Source of the DNA: Clostridia bacterium
GTDB lineage: Bacteria > Bacillota_A > Clostridia > Christensenellales > Aristaeellaceae
DNA length: 14,362 bases
Reading direction: 5' to 3'
Assembly: GCA_017530275.1 (NCBI GenBank)
Contig: JAFXMP010000299.1
Coordinates: 1-14,362 of the forward strand
Shown: piece after piece, positions 6,841 to 14,220 of the stretch
How positions within the stretch are numbered: the first letter of the stretch is position 1
Layout of the letters: each line of letters begins with the position of its first letter
Translations under genes and position numbers: made by a program
The notes under the pieces: model-generated
The model's input: only the letters and a program-made list of their open reading frames with translations
Told to the model about the DNA's origin: nothing
Database searches by the model: none

Positions 6841-6969
6841 CAGAGTTGAGAGTTAAGAGTTGAGATTGACAGCTTGCAGATTCAGATTCATACATTGAAT
6901 AGACTTGCCCGCTTGCTGATATAACAAGATTCTGAAATGCGCTCTTATATCTCAACTCTCAAATCTCCC
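6841..6969. repeat. hairpin element with heptad-repeat arms, copy 2
   Basis: It starts 4 bases after the gcvT stop codon and lies inside the operon. The left arm is CAGAGTT, GAGAGTT, AAGAGTT, GAGATT (6841-6867). Bases 6848-6866 pair with 6949-6967 at 17 of 19 positions, enclosing about 82 bases with no gene. The arms have the same 7-base period and the same AGAGTTNAGATT end as the element at 4089-4185, so the two belong to one family. The 178-base gcvT-gcvH gap is otherwise empty apart from the gcvH ribosome binding site. Confidence 0.7.
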
Positions 6970-7014
6970 TCAAAACAGCACTGAATATATGAAGAATAAA
7001 AGGAGGATACCATC

Positions 7015-7395
7015 ATGACTTTTCCCGAAGAACTGAAGTACACCAAGACCCATGAATGGGTGAAGCTCCAGGAGGATGGCACCGCTTACATCGGCATCAC
7101 GGATTATGCCCAGGATCAGCTGGGAGACCTGGTGTTCGTGAACCTGCCATCAGAGGGCGACGCGCTGGAAGCAGGAGAAGCGTTCGCGGACGTGGAATCC
7201 GTGAAAGCGGTGTCCGATGTGAACGCACCGGTGTCCGGCACGGTAAAACAGGTGAATGAAGCCCTGGCGGATCAGCCGGAGCTGATGAACAAAGCCCCCT
7301 ATGAAGCCTGGTTCGTGCTGGCCGGAGACATTACTGGTACCGAAGAATTGATGACCGCGGCCGAATACGAGGCTTTTATCGCCTCGGAAGGCTGA
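7015..7395 (+). CDS. gcvH: glycine cleavage system H protein (lipoyl carrier)
   Basis: A 126-residue lipoyl-domain protein that carries the aminomethyl group from GcvP to GcvT and is reoxidised by Lpd. The start ATG 7015 follows AGGAGG at 7001-7006. Family marks: KYTKTHEWV at the N-terminus, [19 protein letters not shown], and the lipoylation site [12 protein letters not shown] with Lys64 as the modified residue, then [13 protein letters not shown]. The C-terminal helix region ([12 protein letters not shown]) is complete. Lipoate can be attached by the ligase encoded at 10177-11187 in the same operon. Confidence 0.97.
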   Translation: MTFPEELKYTKTHEWVKLQEDGTAYIGITDYAQDQLGDLVFVNLPSEGDALEAGEAFADVESVKAVSDVNAPVSGTVKQVNEALADQPELMNKAPYEAWFVLAGDITGTEELMTAAEYEAFIASEG

Positions 7396-7437
7396 TCCCG
7401 GCTAAGCATTCAAATGTGATCCCTGGAGGTGAAGCGC

Positions 7438-8763
7438 ATGGGTACCTATGTTCCGAACACGAGCGCGGAACAGCAAAAGATGCTGGAAAGCTGCGGCTTT
7501 CACAGCTTTGATGAAATGTACGCCTGCATCCCGGACAGCCTGAAGCTGCACCGCCCCCTGAGCCTTCCCGAAGGAAAAACGGAACTGGAGGTCCGGCGGG
7601 CCATGAAAGCCTTAGCAGGCAAAAACCACATATATGCTTCCGTTTTCAGAGGAGCCGGGGCGTACCGGCATTACATCCCGTCCATCGTGAGCGAGGTAGT
7701 AGGAAAAGAAGAATTCCGTACCGCGTACACGCCCTATCAGGCGGAGATCAGCCAGGGCGTGCTGCAATCCATCTTTGAGTTTCAAACCGATATCTGCGAA
7801 CTGACCGGCCTGGCCGCCGCCAACGCCAGCGTATACGACGGGGCAACGGCGGCGGCGGAAGCCTGCGAAATGTGCCGCGAAAAGAAGCGCGCCAAGGTGC
7901 TTGTTTCCGAAACCGTGGACCCGAAAATCTTGTCCGTCGTCCGCACCTACGGTTTCGGCCGGGGCGCGGAGGTGGCCGTCGTGCCGGAAAAGGACGGCAC
8001 GACCGACCTGGAAGCGCTGACAGCCATGCTGGACGAAGAAACCGCCTGCCTGCTGATCCAGCAGCCCAACTTCTACGGCTGCATAGAGGATGCGGACAGC
8101 GCCGCCGCCCTGGTCCATGAAAAAAAAGCGAAGCTGATCATGAGCTGCAATCCCATCGCGCTGGCGGTAATGAAAACCCCCGGCGAAATCGGCGCGGACA
8201 TCGCCGTGGGCGAAGGTCAGCCCCTGGGAATGCCTCTTGGCTTCGGTGGGCCGTATCTGGGCTTCATGGCAGCCGATGAAAAGATGATGCGGAAGCTGCC
8301 GGGCCGGATCGTGGGCGAAACCACGGATCTGAACGGAAATCGCTGCTTCGTGCTGACCCTCCAGGCCAGAGAGCAGCATATCCGCCGGGAAAAGGCAGGT
8401 TCCAACATCTGCTCCAATGACGCGCTGTGCGCCCTCACCGCCGCTGTGTACCTGGCTGCCATGGGACCGGATGGGCTGAAAAAAACAGCCCTCTCCTGTC
8501 ACGCGAAAGCCCATTACCTGAAAGATGCATTGGAAAAATGCGGCCTGAAATTGGTCTATGACCGTCCCTTCTTCCATGAATTCGTGACGCAGGCGGCGGA
8601 CGAGAATCAGGCCCAGGCCATCCTGAAAGCCTTGGACAAAGCGGACATTTTAGGCGGTCTGCCTCTGGGGGATGGGAAGCTGCTCTGGTGCGCCACGGAA
8701 CTGAACACCAAGGAAGAAATGGACAGGGTGGCCGCTGTCGTAAAGGAGGTGCCGAAAGCATGA
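7438..8763 (+). CDS. gcvPA: glycine dehydrogenase (decarboxylating) subunit 1
   Basis: A 441-residue protein, the N-terminal half of the P protein in organisms with split GcvP. With GcvPB it forms the PLP enzyme that decarboxylates glycine and loads GcvH. ATG 7438 is chosen over the in-frame GTG 7429 because GGAGGT at 7425-7430 is the ribosome site, 7 bases before the ATG, and overlaps the GTG. Conserved segments: GAGAYRHYIPSIV, TAYTPYQAEISQGVLQSIFEFQT, NASVYDGATAAAEA, GEGQPLGMPLGFGGPYLGF and REQHIRREKAGSNICSN. This half does not carry the PLP lysine. It overlaps gcvPB by 4 bases (ATGA), indicating coupled translation and equal amounts. Confidence 0.96.
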   Translation: MGTYVPNTSAEQQKMLESCGFHSFDEMYACIPDSLKLHRPLSLPEGKTELEVRRAMKALAGKNHIYASVFRGAGAYRHYIPSIVSEVVGKEEFRTAYTPYQAEISQGVLQSIFEFQTDICELTGLAAANASVYDGATAAAEACEMCREKKRAKVLVSETVDPKILSVVRTYGFGRGAEVAVVPEKDGTTDLEALTAMLDEETACLLIQQPNFYGCIEDADSAAALVHEKKAKLIMSCNPIALAVMKTPGEIGADIAVGEGQPLGMPLGFGGPYLGFMAADEKMMRKLPGRIVGETTDLNGNRCFVLTLQAREQHIRREKAGSNICSNDALCALTAAVYLAAMGPDGLKKTALSCHAKAHYLKDALEKCGLKLVYDRPFFHEFVTQAADENQAQAILKALDKADILGGLPLGDGKLLWCATELNTKEEMDRVAAVVKEVPKA

Positions 8764-10193
8764 AGCTGATTTTTGAAAGAAGCGTTCCCGGCAGAAGCGC
8801 TTCCCTGATCCCGGATATCGACGTGCCGCAGGCGCCGCTGGATTTTGCACAGCGCGAAAAAGCGCCTCGCCTTCCCGAACTGTCCGAAGTCCAAGTTGAC
8901 CGGCATTATACGGAGCTTGCCAAGGAGACCCGCGGCGTGAACGGCGGCTTCTATCCCCTGGGCTCCTGCACCATGAAGTATAATCCCGCCGTGCTGGAAA
9001 CAGCGGCAGGGCTTCCAGGTTTTGCTCAAATCCATCCCCTGCAGCCAGAGGAAACCGTTCAGGGTTGTTTGGAAGTGCTGGCGCTGGCGGAAAAATACCT
9101 GTGCGAAATCACCGGCATGGACGCTATGACCCTCCAGCCCGCCGCCGGTGCCCACGGTGAATTCACCGGCCTGCTGCTGATCAAAGCTTACCATCAATCC
9201 AAGGGCGACGCGGCCCGGAGAAAGATCATCGTGCCGGACTCCGCCCATGGCACCAACCCGGCCAGCGCCGCCATGGCGGGTTTTGAGGTGGTGAACATCC
9301 CTTCGGATGAACATGGCTATGTGAATCTGGACGCGCTGCGTCAGGCCGTCGGGCCGGATACCGCAGGCCTCATGCTGACCAATCCCAACACGGTGGGCCT
9401 GTTTGACCCGAACATCGCTGAAATCACCCGGATCGTCCACGAGGCGGGGGGCCTCAATTACTACGACGGAGCGAACCTGAACGCCATCATGGGCATCGCC
9501 CGGCCCGGCGACATGGGCTTTGACGTGGTGCACATCAACCTGCACAAAACCTTTGCCACCCCACACGGCGGCGGCGGTCCCGGCAGCGGTCCTTCTGGAT
9601 GCAAGGCGTTCTTAAAGGAATTCCTTCCGGGCCTGCGGATCGAAAAAGCGGACGATATGCTGCGCGGCGCTTTGGCTGAAAACCGCATCGGCGACGTGCG
9701 CTCCTTCTGCGGCAATTTCCTGGTGATCGTGAAGGCCTTGACCTACCTGCTCTCCATCGGGCGGGAGGGGGTGCCGGAAACTTCCGCCAACGCGGTGCTG
9801 AATGCCAATTACTTAATGAACCGCCTGAAAGACCTGTACACGATGGCCTACGACGCCACCTGCATGCATGAATTCGTGATGACGCTGGAACCCCTCAAAC
9901 AGGAAATCGGCGTATCGGCCATGGACATTGCCAAGGCGCTGATCGACTACGGCATGCATCCCCCCACCATGTACTTCCCCCTGATCGTTCACGAAGCGCT
10001 GATGGTGGAACCCACGGAAACCGAAACCGTCGAAACTTTGGACGAAGCGGCGGCGGTGTTCCGCAAGGTCTGGGAAGAAGCCCACGAAGACGCTGCACAT
10101 ATGCACGAGCGCCCCTTTACTTCACGCATCCGCAGGCCGGATGAAGTGAAAGCGGCGCGGAAACCGGTCATTCGCTATGATTTCGAGACTTAA
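8760..10193 (+). CDS. gcvPB: glycine dehydrogenase (decarboxylating) subunit 2
   Basis: A 477-residue PLP-binding half of the P protein. ATG 8760 overlaps the gcvPA stop (ATGA) and has AGGAGG at 8744-8749; the frame is open further upstream, but that part lies inside gcvPA and has no family similarity. Marks: HYTELAKETRGVNGGFYPLGSCTMKYNP near residues 46-75, DSAHGTNPASAAMAGF, NTVGLFDPNI, and the PLP lysine Lys263 in NLHKTFATPHGGGGPGSGP. The C-terminal part (GMHPPTMYFPLIVHEALMVEPTETE) is complete. It decarboxylates glycine together with GcvPA and transfers the aminomethyl group to lipoyl-GcvH. Its last 17 bases overlap the ligase gene. Confidence 0.97.
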   Translation: MKLIFERSVPGRSASLIPDIDVPQAPLDFAQREKAPRLPELSEVQVDRHYTELAKETRGVNGGFYPLGSCTMKYNPAVLETAAGLPGFAQIHPLQPEETVQGCLEVLALAEKYLCEITGMDAMTLQPAAGAHGEFTGLLLIKAYHQSKGDAARRKIIVPDSAHGTNPASAAMAGFEVVNIPSDEHGYVNLDALRQAVGPDTAGLMLTNPNTVGLFDPNIAEITRIVHEAGGLNYYDGANLNAIMGIARPGDMGFDVVHINLHKTFATPHGGGGPGSGPSGCKAFLKEFLPGLRIEKADDMLRGALAENRIGDVRSFCGNFLVIVKALTYLLSIGREGVPETSANAVLNANYLMNRLKDLYTMAYDATCMHEFVMTLEPLKQEIGVSAMDIAKALIDYGMHPPTMYFPLIVHEALMVEPTETETVETLDEAAAVFRKVWEEAHEDAAHMHERPFTSRIRRPDEVKAARKPVIRYDFET

Positions 10194-11187
10194 ATACCTC
10201 ATTGGGCAGGAAACGGACCCTTACCGGAATATCGCGCTGGAAAGACATCTGACGCTGCATGCGGCGGAAGATGAATGCATCCTTTACCTGTGGCAAAACC
10301 AACGCACAGTGGTCATCGGCAGGAACCAGAATGCGTGGGAAGAGTGCCGGATCAAACAATTGCTGGAAGACGGCGGGCGTCTCGCCCGCCGTTTTTCGGG
10401 CGGCGGCGCGGTGTATCATGACCTGGGCAACCTGAATTTCAGCTTCGCGGTGCGAAAAGCGGATTACGACACGGCAAAACAAAGCGAAGTGATCCTCCGC
10501 GCTGTAAAAAAGCTGGGCGTTCCTGCCGAAAGGACCGGAAGGAACGATTTTGAAGCGGAGGGCAAAAAGTTTTCCGGCAACGCTTTCTATGAAACCAGGG
10601 GCTGCTACTGTCATCACGGCACCCTCATGATCGACGTGGACACAGGCGCTTTGGAAAAATACCTGAACGTATCCCAGGCCAAGCTGCGGTCCAAGAGCGT
10701 GTCCTCCGTCCGCGCCCGGGTGGTCAACTTAAAAGCGTATTGCCCGGGCATTGACGCGGAGACGGTAAGCGCAAAGCTGTTGGAAGCGTTTGGCGAAGTC
10801 TATGGCCTTCCGCCCGAAAGGCTTGCTTTGAACCGGCAGGCGGAGGACGAGATTCAAAAAGAAGCGCAATTCCTTGCCTCTGAAAGCTGCCTGTTCCCGC
10901 CCCGCATTCCCTTTACCGCGGAAATGGACCGCCGTTTTTCCTGGGGCGGCATCCATATCTGTCTGAACGTAAAACAGAACCATGTTGATGCGGCTGACTG
11001 CTGGTCAGACGCCATGGACGAGGGCATGATCCGCGCTGTCCGGGAAGCGCTTGCGGGCTGCCCCTATGAAGGGAACGCCCTGGCATCCTGCGTGCAAAAA
11101 ACAGCGCTGAACGGGGACCCTCAGCGCCAGCAAATGGCGGCGGAAATCGCCGGTATGCTTCGGGAACACTTTTCAGCACAGCAGTGA
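10177..11187 (+). CDS. lplA: lipoate-protein ligase A
   Basis: A 336-residue enzyme, near the length of E. coli LplA (338), so both the catalytic domain and the small C-terminal domain are present. It activates lipoate with ATP and attaches it to lipoyl-domain lysines, here most likely Lys64 of GcvH. Signature segments: RRFSGGGAVYHDLGNLNFSF (71-90), GRNDFEAEGKKFSGNAF with Lys131 as the expected catalytic lysine, HHGTLMIDVD, and KLRSKSVSSVRARVVNL. The start overlaps gcvPB by 17 bases and no strong ribosome site is visible, so translation probably depends on coupling. Its place in a glycine-induced operon suggests that carrier modification is matched to GcvH supply. Confidence 0.93.
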   Translation: MISRLKYLIGQETDPYRNIALERHLTLHAAEDECILYLWQNQRTVVIGRNQNAWEECRIKQLLEDGGRLARRFSGGGAVYHDLGNLNFSFAVRKADYDTAKQSEVILRAVKKLGVPAERTGRNDFEAEGKKFSGNAFYETRGCYCHHGTLMIDVDTGALEKYLNVSQAKLRSKSVSSVRARVVNLKAYCPGIDAETVSAKLLEAFGEVYGLPPERLALNRQAEDEIQKEAQFLASESCLFPPRIPFTAEMDRRFSWGGIHICLNVKQNHVDAADCWSDAMDEGMIRAVREALAGCPYEGNALASCVQKTALNGDPQRQQMAAEIAGMLREHFSAQQ

Positions 11188-11215
11188 AAGAAAGAAAGAT
11201 ATTCAGGAGCGGCAT

Positions 11216-12577
11216 ATGAAAGAATATGATTTGATCGTGATCGGAGCAGGCCCCGGCGGGTATGAAGCAGCCTTTGAGGCCGCTGACCTGGGCATGAAAA
11301 CGGCGTTAGTGGAAAAGGACGCATTAGGCGGAACCTGCCTGAACCGCGGCTGCATCCCCACCAAGTCCCTGCTCCACGGGGCGGAATCATTGAGGCAGAT
11401 GCGGGAAGCGGCAATTCTGGGCGTGACCGCCGAAAACGTCACCTATTATCCCGTGAAAATGCAGGAACGAAAACGGGAAGTGGTGAATCAGCTGCGGCAG
11501 GGAATCGAAGCTGCCGCCAAAAAGAAAAAGGTGGATGTGATCAAAGGCGCAGGAACGATCTGTGGAAATGGACAGGTCCTTGTTCACACAGATGACGGCG
11601 AAGAGCATCTGCGTGGCGAAAACATCCTGCTCGCCACGGGATCGCGTCCGGCGCTTCCGCCCATTCCAGGGGCAGGTCTCCCCCATGTGCTGACCAGTGA
11701 TGAACTGCTGGATTGGGATCAAAAAATCGATCGGTTGATCATCATCGGCGGCGGTGTGATCGGCGTGGAATTTGCCACCCTGTATCAGGCGCTTGGAACA
11801 GAAGTAACGATTATCGAAGCCATGCCCCAGATTTTGCCGAATCTGGATAAAGAATTGGCCCAAAGCCTGAAAATGCTGCTGAAAAAGCGCGGGGTCACGC
11901 TCTTTACCGGCGCAAAAGTGGAAGCCATCCGGCAGGGAGAAAACGGCTGCCTGCTCTGTGATTTCAACACGGGCAAAGCGGAAACCACCGAGGCAGACGT
12001 GGTTCTGATTTGCGTCGGCCGTCGTCCCTGTACGGAAGGGCTGTTTGCGGAAGGCGTTCAGCCGGACATGGAGCGGGGACGCATCCTGGTCAACAGCTTT
12101 TATGAAACCAGTCTCCCCCATGTGTACGCTATCGGCGATGTGACCGGCGGAATCATGCTGGCCCACGCTGCCAGCGCCGCGGGACGCAACGCGGTGCGCC
12201 ATATGAAAGGCCTGCCGCCTTGCGCAGACATGCGTTTTATCCCCTCCTGCGTGTACACGGAGCCGGAAATCGCCTGCGTGGGCCTCACCATGGACGAGGC
12301 AAAAGCGGCGGGGATCGAAGCCGACAGCCGCAAAGCCGTCATGAGCGCTAATGGTAAAACCGTGCTGACCGGTGCGGAGCGGGGGTACATTCGCGTCGTA
12401 TTTGAAAAGCAGAGCAAAAAGCTGCTGGGAGCGCAAATGATGTGCGAGCGCGCCACCGATATGATCAGCTGCTTTACCCAGGCGCTTTGCGCCGGACTGA
12501 CCGTAGAGGACCTTTCCCAGGTCATCCATCCCCATCCCACGTTCAGCGAAGCCATCAGCGGCGCGCTGCACGGCTAA
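11216..12577 (+). CDS. lpdA: dihydrolipoyl dehydrogenase (glycine cleavage L protein)
   Basis: A 453-residue FAD flavoprotein that reoxidises dihydrolipoyl-GcvH using NAD. FAD motif GAGPGG at 10-15; redox disulfide GGTCLNRGCIPTK with Cys41 and Cys46; NAD motif IIIGGGVIGVEFA near 175-187; a second FAD segment YAIGDVTGGIMLAHAA; and the C-terminal active-site HPHPTFSE with His440 and Glu445. There is no N-terminal lipoyl domain. The start ATG 11216 has AGGAG at 11205-11209. It is the last gene of the operon, 28 bases after lplA. Because no pyruvate or 2-oxoacid dehydrogenase genes are nearby, it is best read as the glycine cleavage L protein, though it may serve other complexes. Confidence 0.95.
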   Translation: MKEYDLIVIGAGPGGYEAAFEAADLGMKTALVEKDALGGTCLNRGCIPTKSLLHGAESLRQMREAAILGVTAENVTYYPVKMQERKREVVNQLRQGIEAAAKKKKVDVIKGAGTICGNGQVLVHTDDGEEHLRGENILLATGSRPALPPIPGAGLPHVLTSDELLDWDQKIDRLIIIGGGVIGVEFATLYQALGTEVTIIEAMPQILPNLDKELAQSLKMLLKKRGVTLFTGAKVEAIRQGENGCLLCDFNTGKAETTEADVVLICVGRRPCTEGLFAEGVQPDMERGRILVNSFYETSLPHVYAIGDVTGGIMLAHAASAAGRNAVRHMKGLPPCADMRFIPSCVYTEPEIACVGLTMDEAKAAGIEADSRKAVMSANGKTVLTGAERGYIRVVFEKQSKKLLGAQMMCERATDMISCFTQALCAGLTVEDLSQVIHPHPTFSEAISGALHG

Positions 12578-12615
12578 TCCCCTATCCGGATAAAACAAAG
12601 AAGTTTTCTAGGGGA
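12578..12615. terminator. weak candidate terminator between convergent units
   Basis: TCCCCTA (12578-12584) pairs with TAGGGGA (12609-12615), and AAAAC (12592-12596) pairs with GTTTT (12603-12607) inside. A 10-bp palindrome TATCCGGATA lies at 12583-12592. There is no clean T-tract after the outer stem. It overlaps the 3' end of the minus-strand fragment and could end transcripts from either side, but this is uncertain. Confidence 0.3.
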
Positions 12616-12961
12616 AACCATCCACCGGCTCCAGCATTTCCACGATCTCCGCCTGGACGCCGTGTGCTTCCGCCCAGTCCCGGAAGAAGTCGGCCTGAAC
12701 GCTGCCATTGTTCGCGCCTGCCTTTTTCCCATTGAAGGCGGTATAGTCCTCCGCCAGTATTTCCTCGCTGTTGGGAGAAATGAAAGCATAGTATTCTTCC
12801 GCGCCCATGGGAAGGGAGGAAAACAGCATGGTTTCCTCCCGCTCCGGCGTAAAAGAAACGTCGCTCATCAGGTCCATCCTGTCTTCCATCAGCATCTGCA
12901 AAAGCTCCGGCCAGCTTTCTTCCACGTATTCGTAGGTCCAGCCGGTAAAGGCGGAAATCTT
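12608..12961 (-). pseudogene. fragment of an SBP_bac_3-type periplasmic sensor domain
   Basis: The minus-strand frame reads KISAFTGWTYEYVEESWPELL, then DLMSDVSFTPERE, LFSSLPMGAEEYYAFI, and LNGKK-like FNGKKAGANNGSVQ, WAEAHGVQAEIVEML. This is the middle of the amino-acid-type solute-binding domain found at the front of many clostridial GGDEF and histidine-kinase proteins. The family's N-terminal 50-60 residues and the whole second half with any output domain are missing. An in-frame TAG at 12962-12964 stands directly before it; upstream of that the same frame reads GGFREKDLEAIL, perhaps a decayed continuation. The last residues (VDGFP and stop) coincide with a repeat-like sequence. With no good start and both ends cut, it is most likely a decayed gene piece. 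An alternative is a short expressed protein from GTG 12925. Confidence 0.6.
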
Positions 12962-13005
12962 CTATAGGATCGCCTCCAAATCTTTCTCCCTGAACCCGCC
13001 TTTAG

Positions 13006-14220
13006 CTATCGCCCCATTTTCCGGACGCGCTTATTTTCATACATAGTCTCATCCGCCCGGTGCAGCACGTCGTTCACAGCGTGATCCTTCCGGGCGTCAT
13101 ACACCGCGATGCCCATAGCGATATGCACCTGCTCCCATTGCTTTTCAGCGGCTACGTTGATGTCGGCCACAGCTCTCTCGAACTGCCTGGCCAGGGATTC
13201 CCGCTCCTGATAATCCGCATTTTTGAGGATCACGGCAAACTCATCTCCGCCGATTCTGAACACGGGGCTGTGCTGGAACACGCGGCATATGGCAGTGCAG
13301 GCTGTCTTGAGGTACGTGTCGCCCTTTTCATGGCCGTACTGGTCGTTGATCGATTTCAGATCGTCGCAGTCAAACATGCCGATGGCGAACGCAAGCTGCC
13401 CCTCATCCTGACTCACTTTCGACTGCAATTCTTCGATGGCAGTGGAAAACGCGCCTTTGTTCTTCACGTGGGTCAGTGCGTCCACGTACACCCGCCGGTT
13501 CAAATCGCTGATATGATCCCGCATATGGCCGGACAGCCGCTTGAAGGTATTCGTGAGTCTGCCCACCTCGTCGTCTCCGCTGTAATCCAGCACGTAATCA
13601 TAGTTGCCCTTTTCCACCTGTACAGCGGCTTCGGTCAGCTGTTCCAGGGGCTTGGTGATCCGCCGGGTATAAACCATAGTGAACAGGCTGGCCGCCACCA
13701 GCACAGCCGCGGCGACGATCATAATATTCCATATCAGCGCTTTCCAGTCGCCCTCCGCTTCGGAAACAGGCACCGTCACAATGAGGCGCATCCCGTTGCA
13801 CAGCGGCAGCCACGCCGCCGTCTTTTCTACGCCTTCAAAGGTGTAGTTGAGGAAGGTTCTCTCCTCCAGCAAGCCATCGGGAAGGGCCGGTTTCGTCTCC
13901 TCGGTGAGCTGGCTTACGTCGATCCGGGGATGGTAGAACAGCTCCCCTTCCGCATCGCCTAAAAAGGCGTATCCGTTATTATAGAGCCGGATGCTGTCCA
14001 CCTGCTCGGCCATGGTGGAATAATCCACCTCGATCCCGATGACCCCGACAAACCGGCCCCGAAAAGAAATCGGGACGTTGTAGGAGATCACGCGCTTTTC
14101 CAGATTGTCCGTGATGTACGGCGGAAGCCAGACGGGCTCGCCCTGGTATTTCGGAACGGTGAACCACACCAGTCTGGAAGTGTCCGCCGTGTCGTACAGC
14201 GTGACCAAGCCTTCTGGCAA
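13006..14220 (-). CDS. dCache-HAMP-GGDEF diguanylate cyclase, N-terminally truncated
   Basis: About 404 residues in the open frame, ending at TAG 13006-13008. The order is: the second part of a dCache sensor domain (1-150; LYDTADTSRLVWF, PVWLPPY, VISYNVPISFRGRFVGVIGIEVDYS, NNGYAFL), one membrane helix (161-184), HAMP (185-238), then GGDEF (about 245-400) with FDCDDLKSINDQYGHEKGD and an intact GGDEF at 324-328. Residues 315-318 are FQHS, so the RxxD inhibitory site is absent. The GGDEF half should make cyclic di-GMP. The usual first membrane helix and the first roughly 100-150 residues of Cache are missing: homology stops near 14215 and no ATG or ribosome site lies upstream, only a TTG at 14220. 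It is probably a broken gene, unless a short signal-less form is made. Confidence 0.8.
   Translation of the reverse strand: MPEGLVTLYDTADTSRLVWFTVPKYQGEPVWLPPYITDNLEKRVISYNVPISFRGRFVGVIGIEVDYSTMAEQVDSIRLYNNGYAFLGDAEGELFYHPRIDVSQLTEETKPALPDGLLEERTFLNYTFEGVEKTAAWLPLCNGMRLIVTVPVSEAEGDWKALIWNIMIVAAAVLVAASLFTMVYTRRITKPLEQLTEAAVQVEKGNYDYVLDYSGDDEVGRLTNTFKRLSGHMRDHISDLNRRVYVDALTHVKNKGAFSTAIEELQSKVSQDEGQLAFAIGMFDCDDLKSINDQYGHEKGDTYLKTACTAICRVFQHSPVFRIGGDEFAVILKNADYQERESLARQFERAVADINVAAEKQWEQVHIAMGIAVYDARKDHAVNDVLHRADETMYENKRVRKMGR

Noticed and set aside
4089..6969. CRISPR-like array from the repeated AGAGTT units
   Set aside because: The units are 7 bases long and contiguous with no spacers, and no cas genes are present.
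11387..12598. 403-codon open frame on the minus strand
   Set aside because: It lies wholly opposite lpdA, whose FAD, disulfide, NAD and His-Glu motifs are all in place; the antisense product has no recognisable motif.
12962..12964. TAG read as a recoded amino acid (for example pyrrolysine)
   Set aside because: The neighbouring GGDEF gene ends in TAG and the domain is also truncated at both ends, so ordinary gene decay is the simpler explanation.
13060..13962. 300-codon plus-strand frame opposite the GGDEF gene
   Set aside because: It is antisense to a frame with HAMP and GGDEF motifs, shows no motif of its own, and is His/Val-rich in the manner of complement-strand frames.
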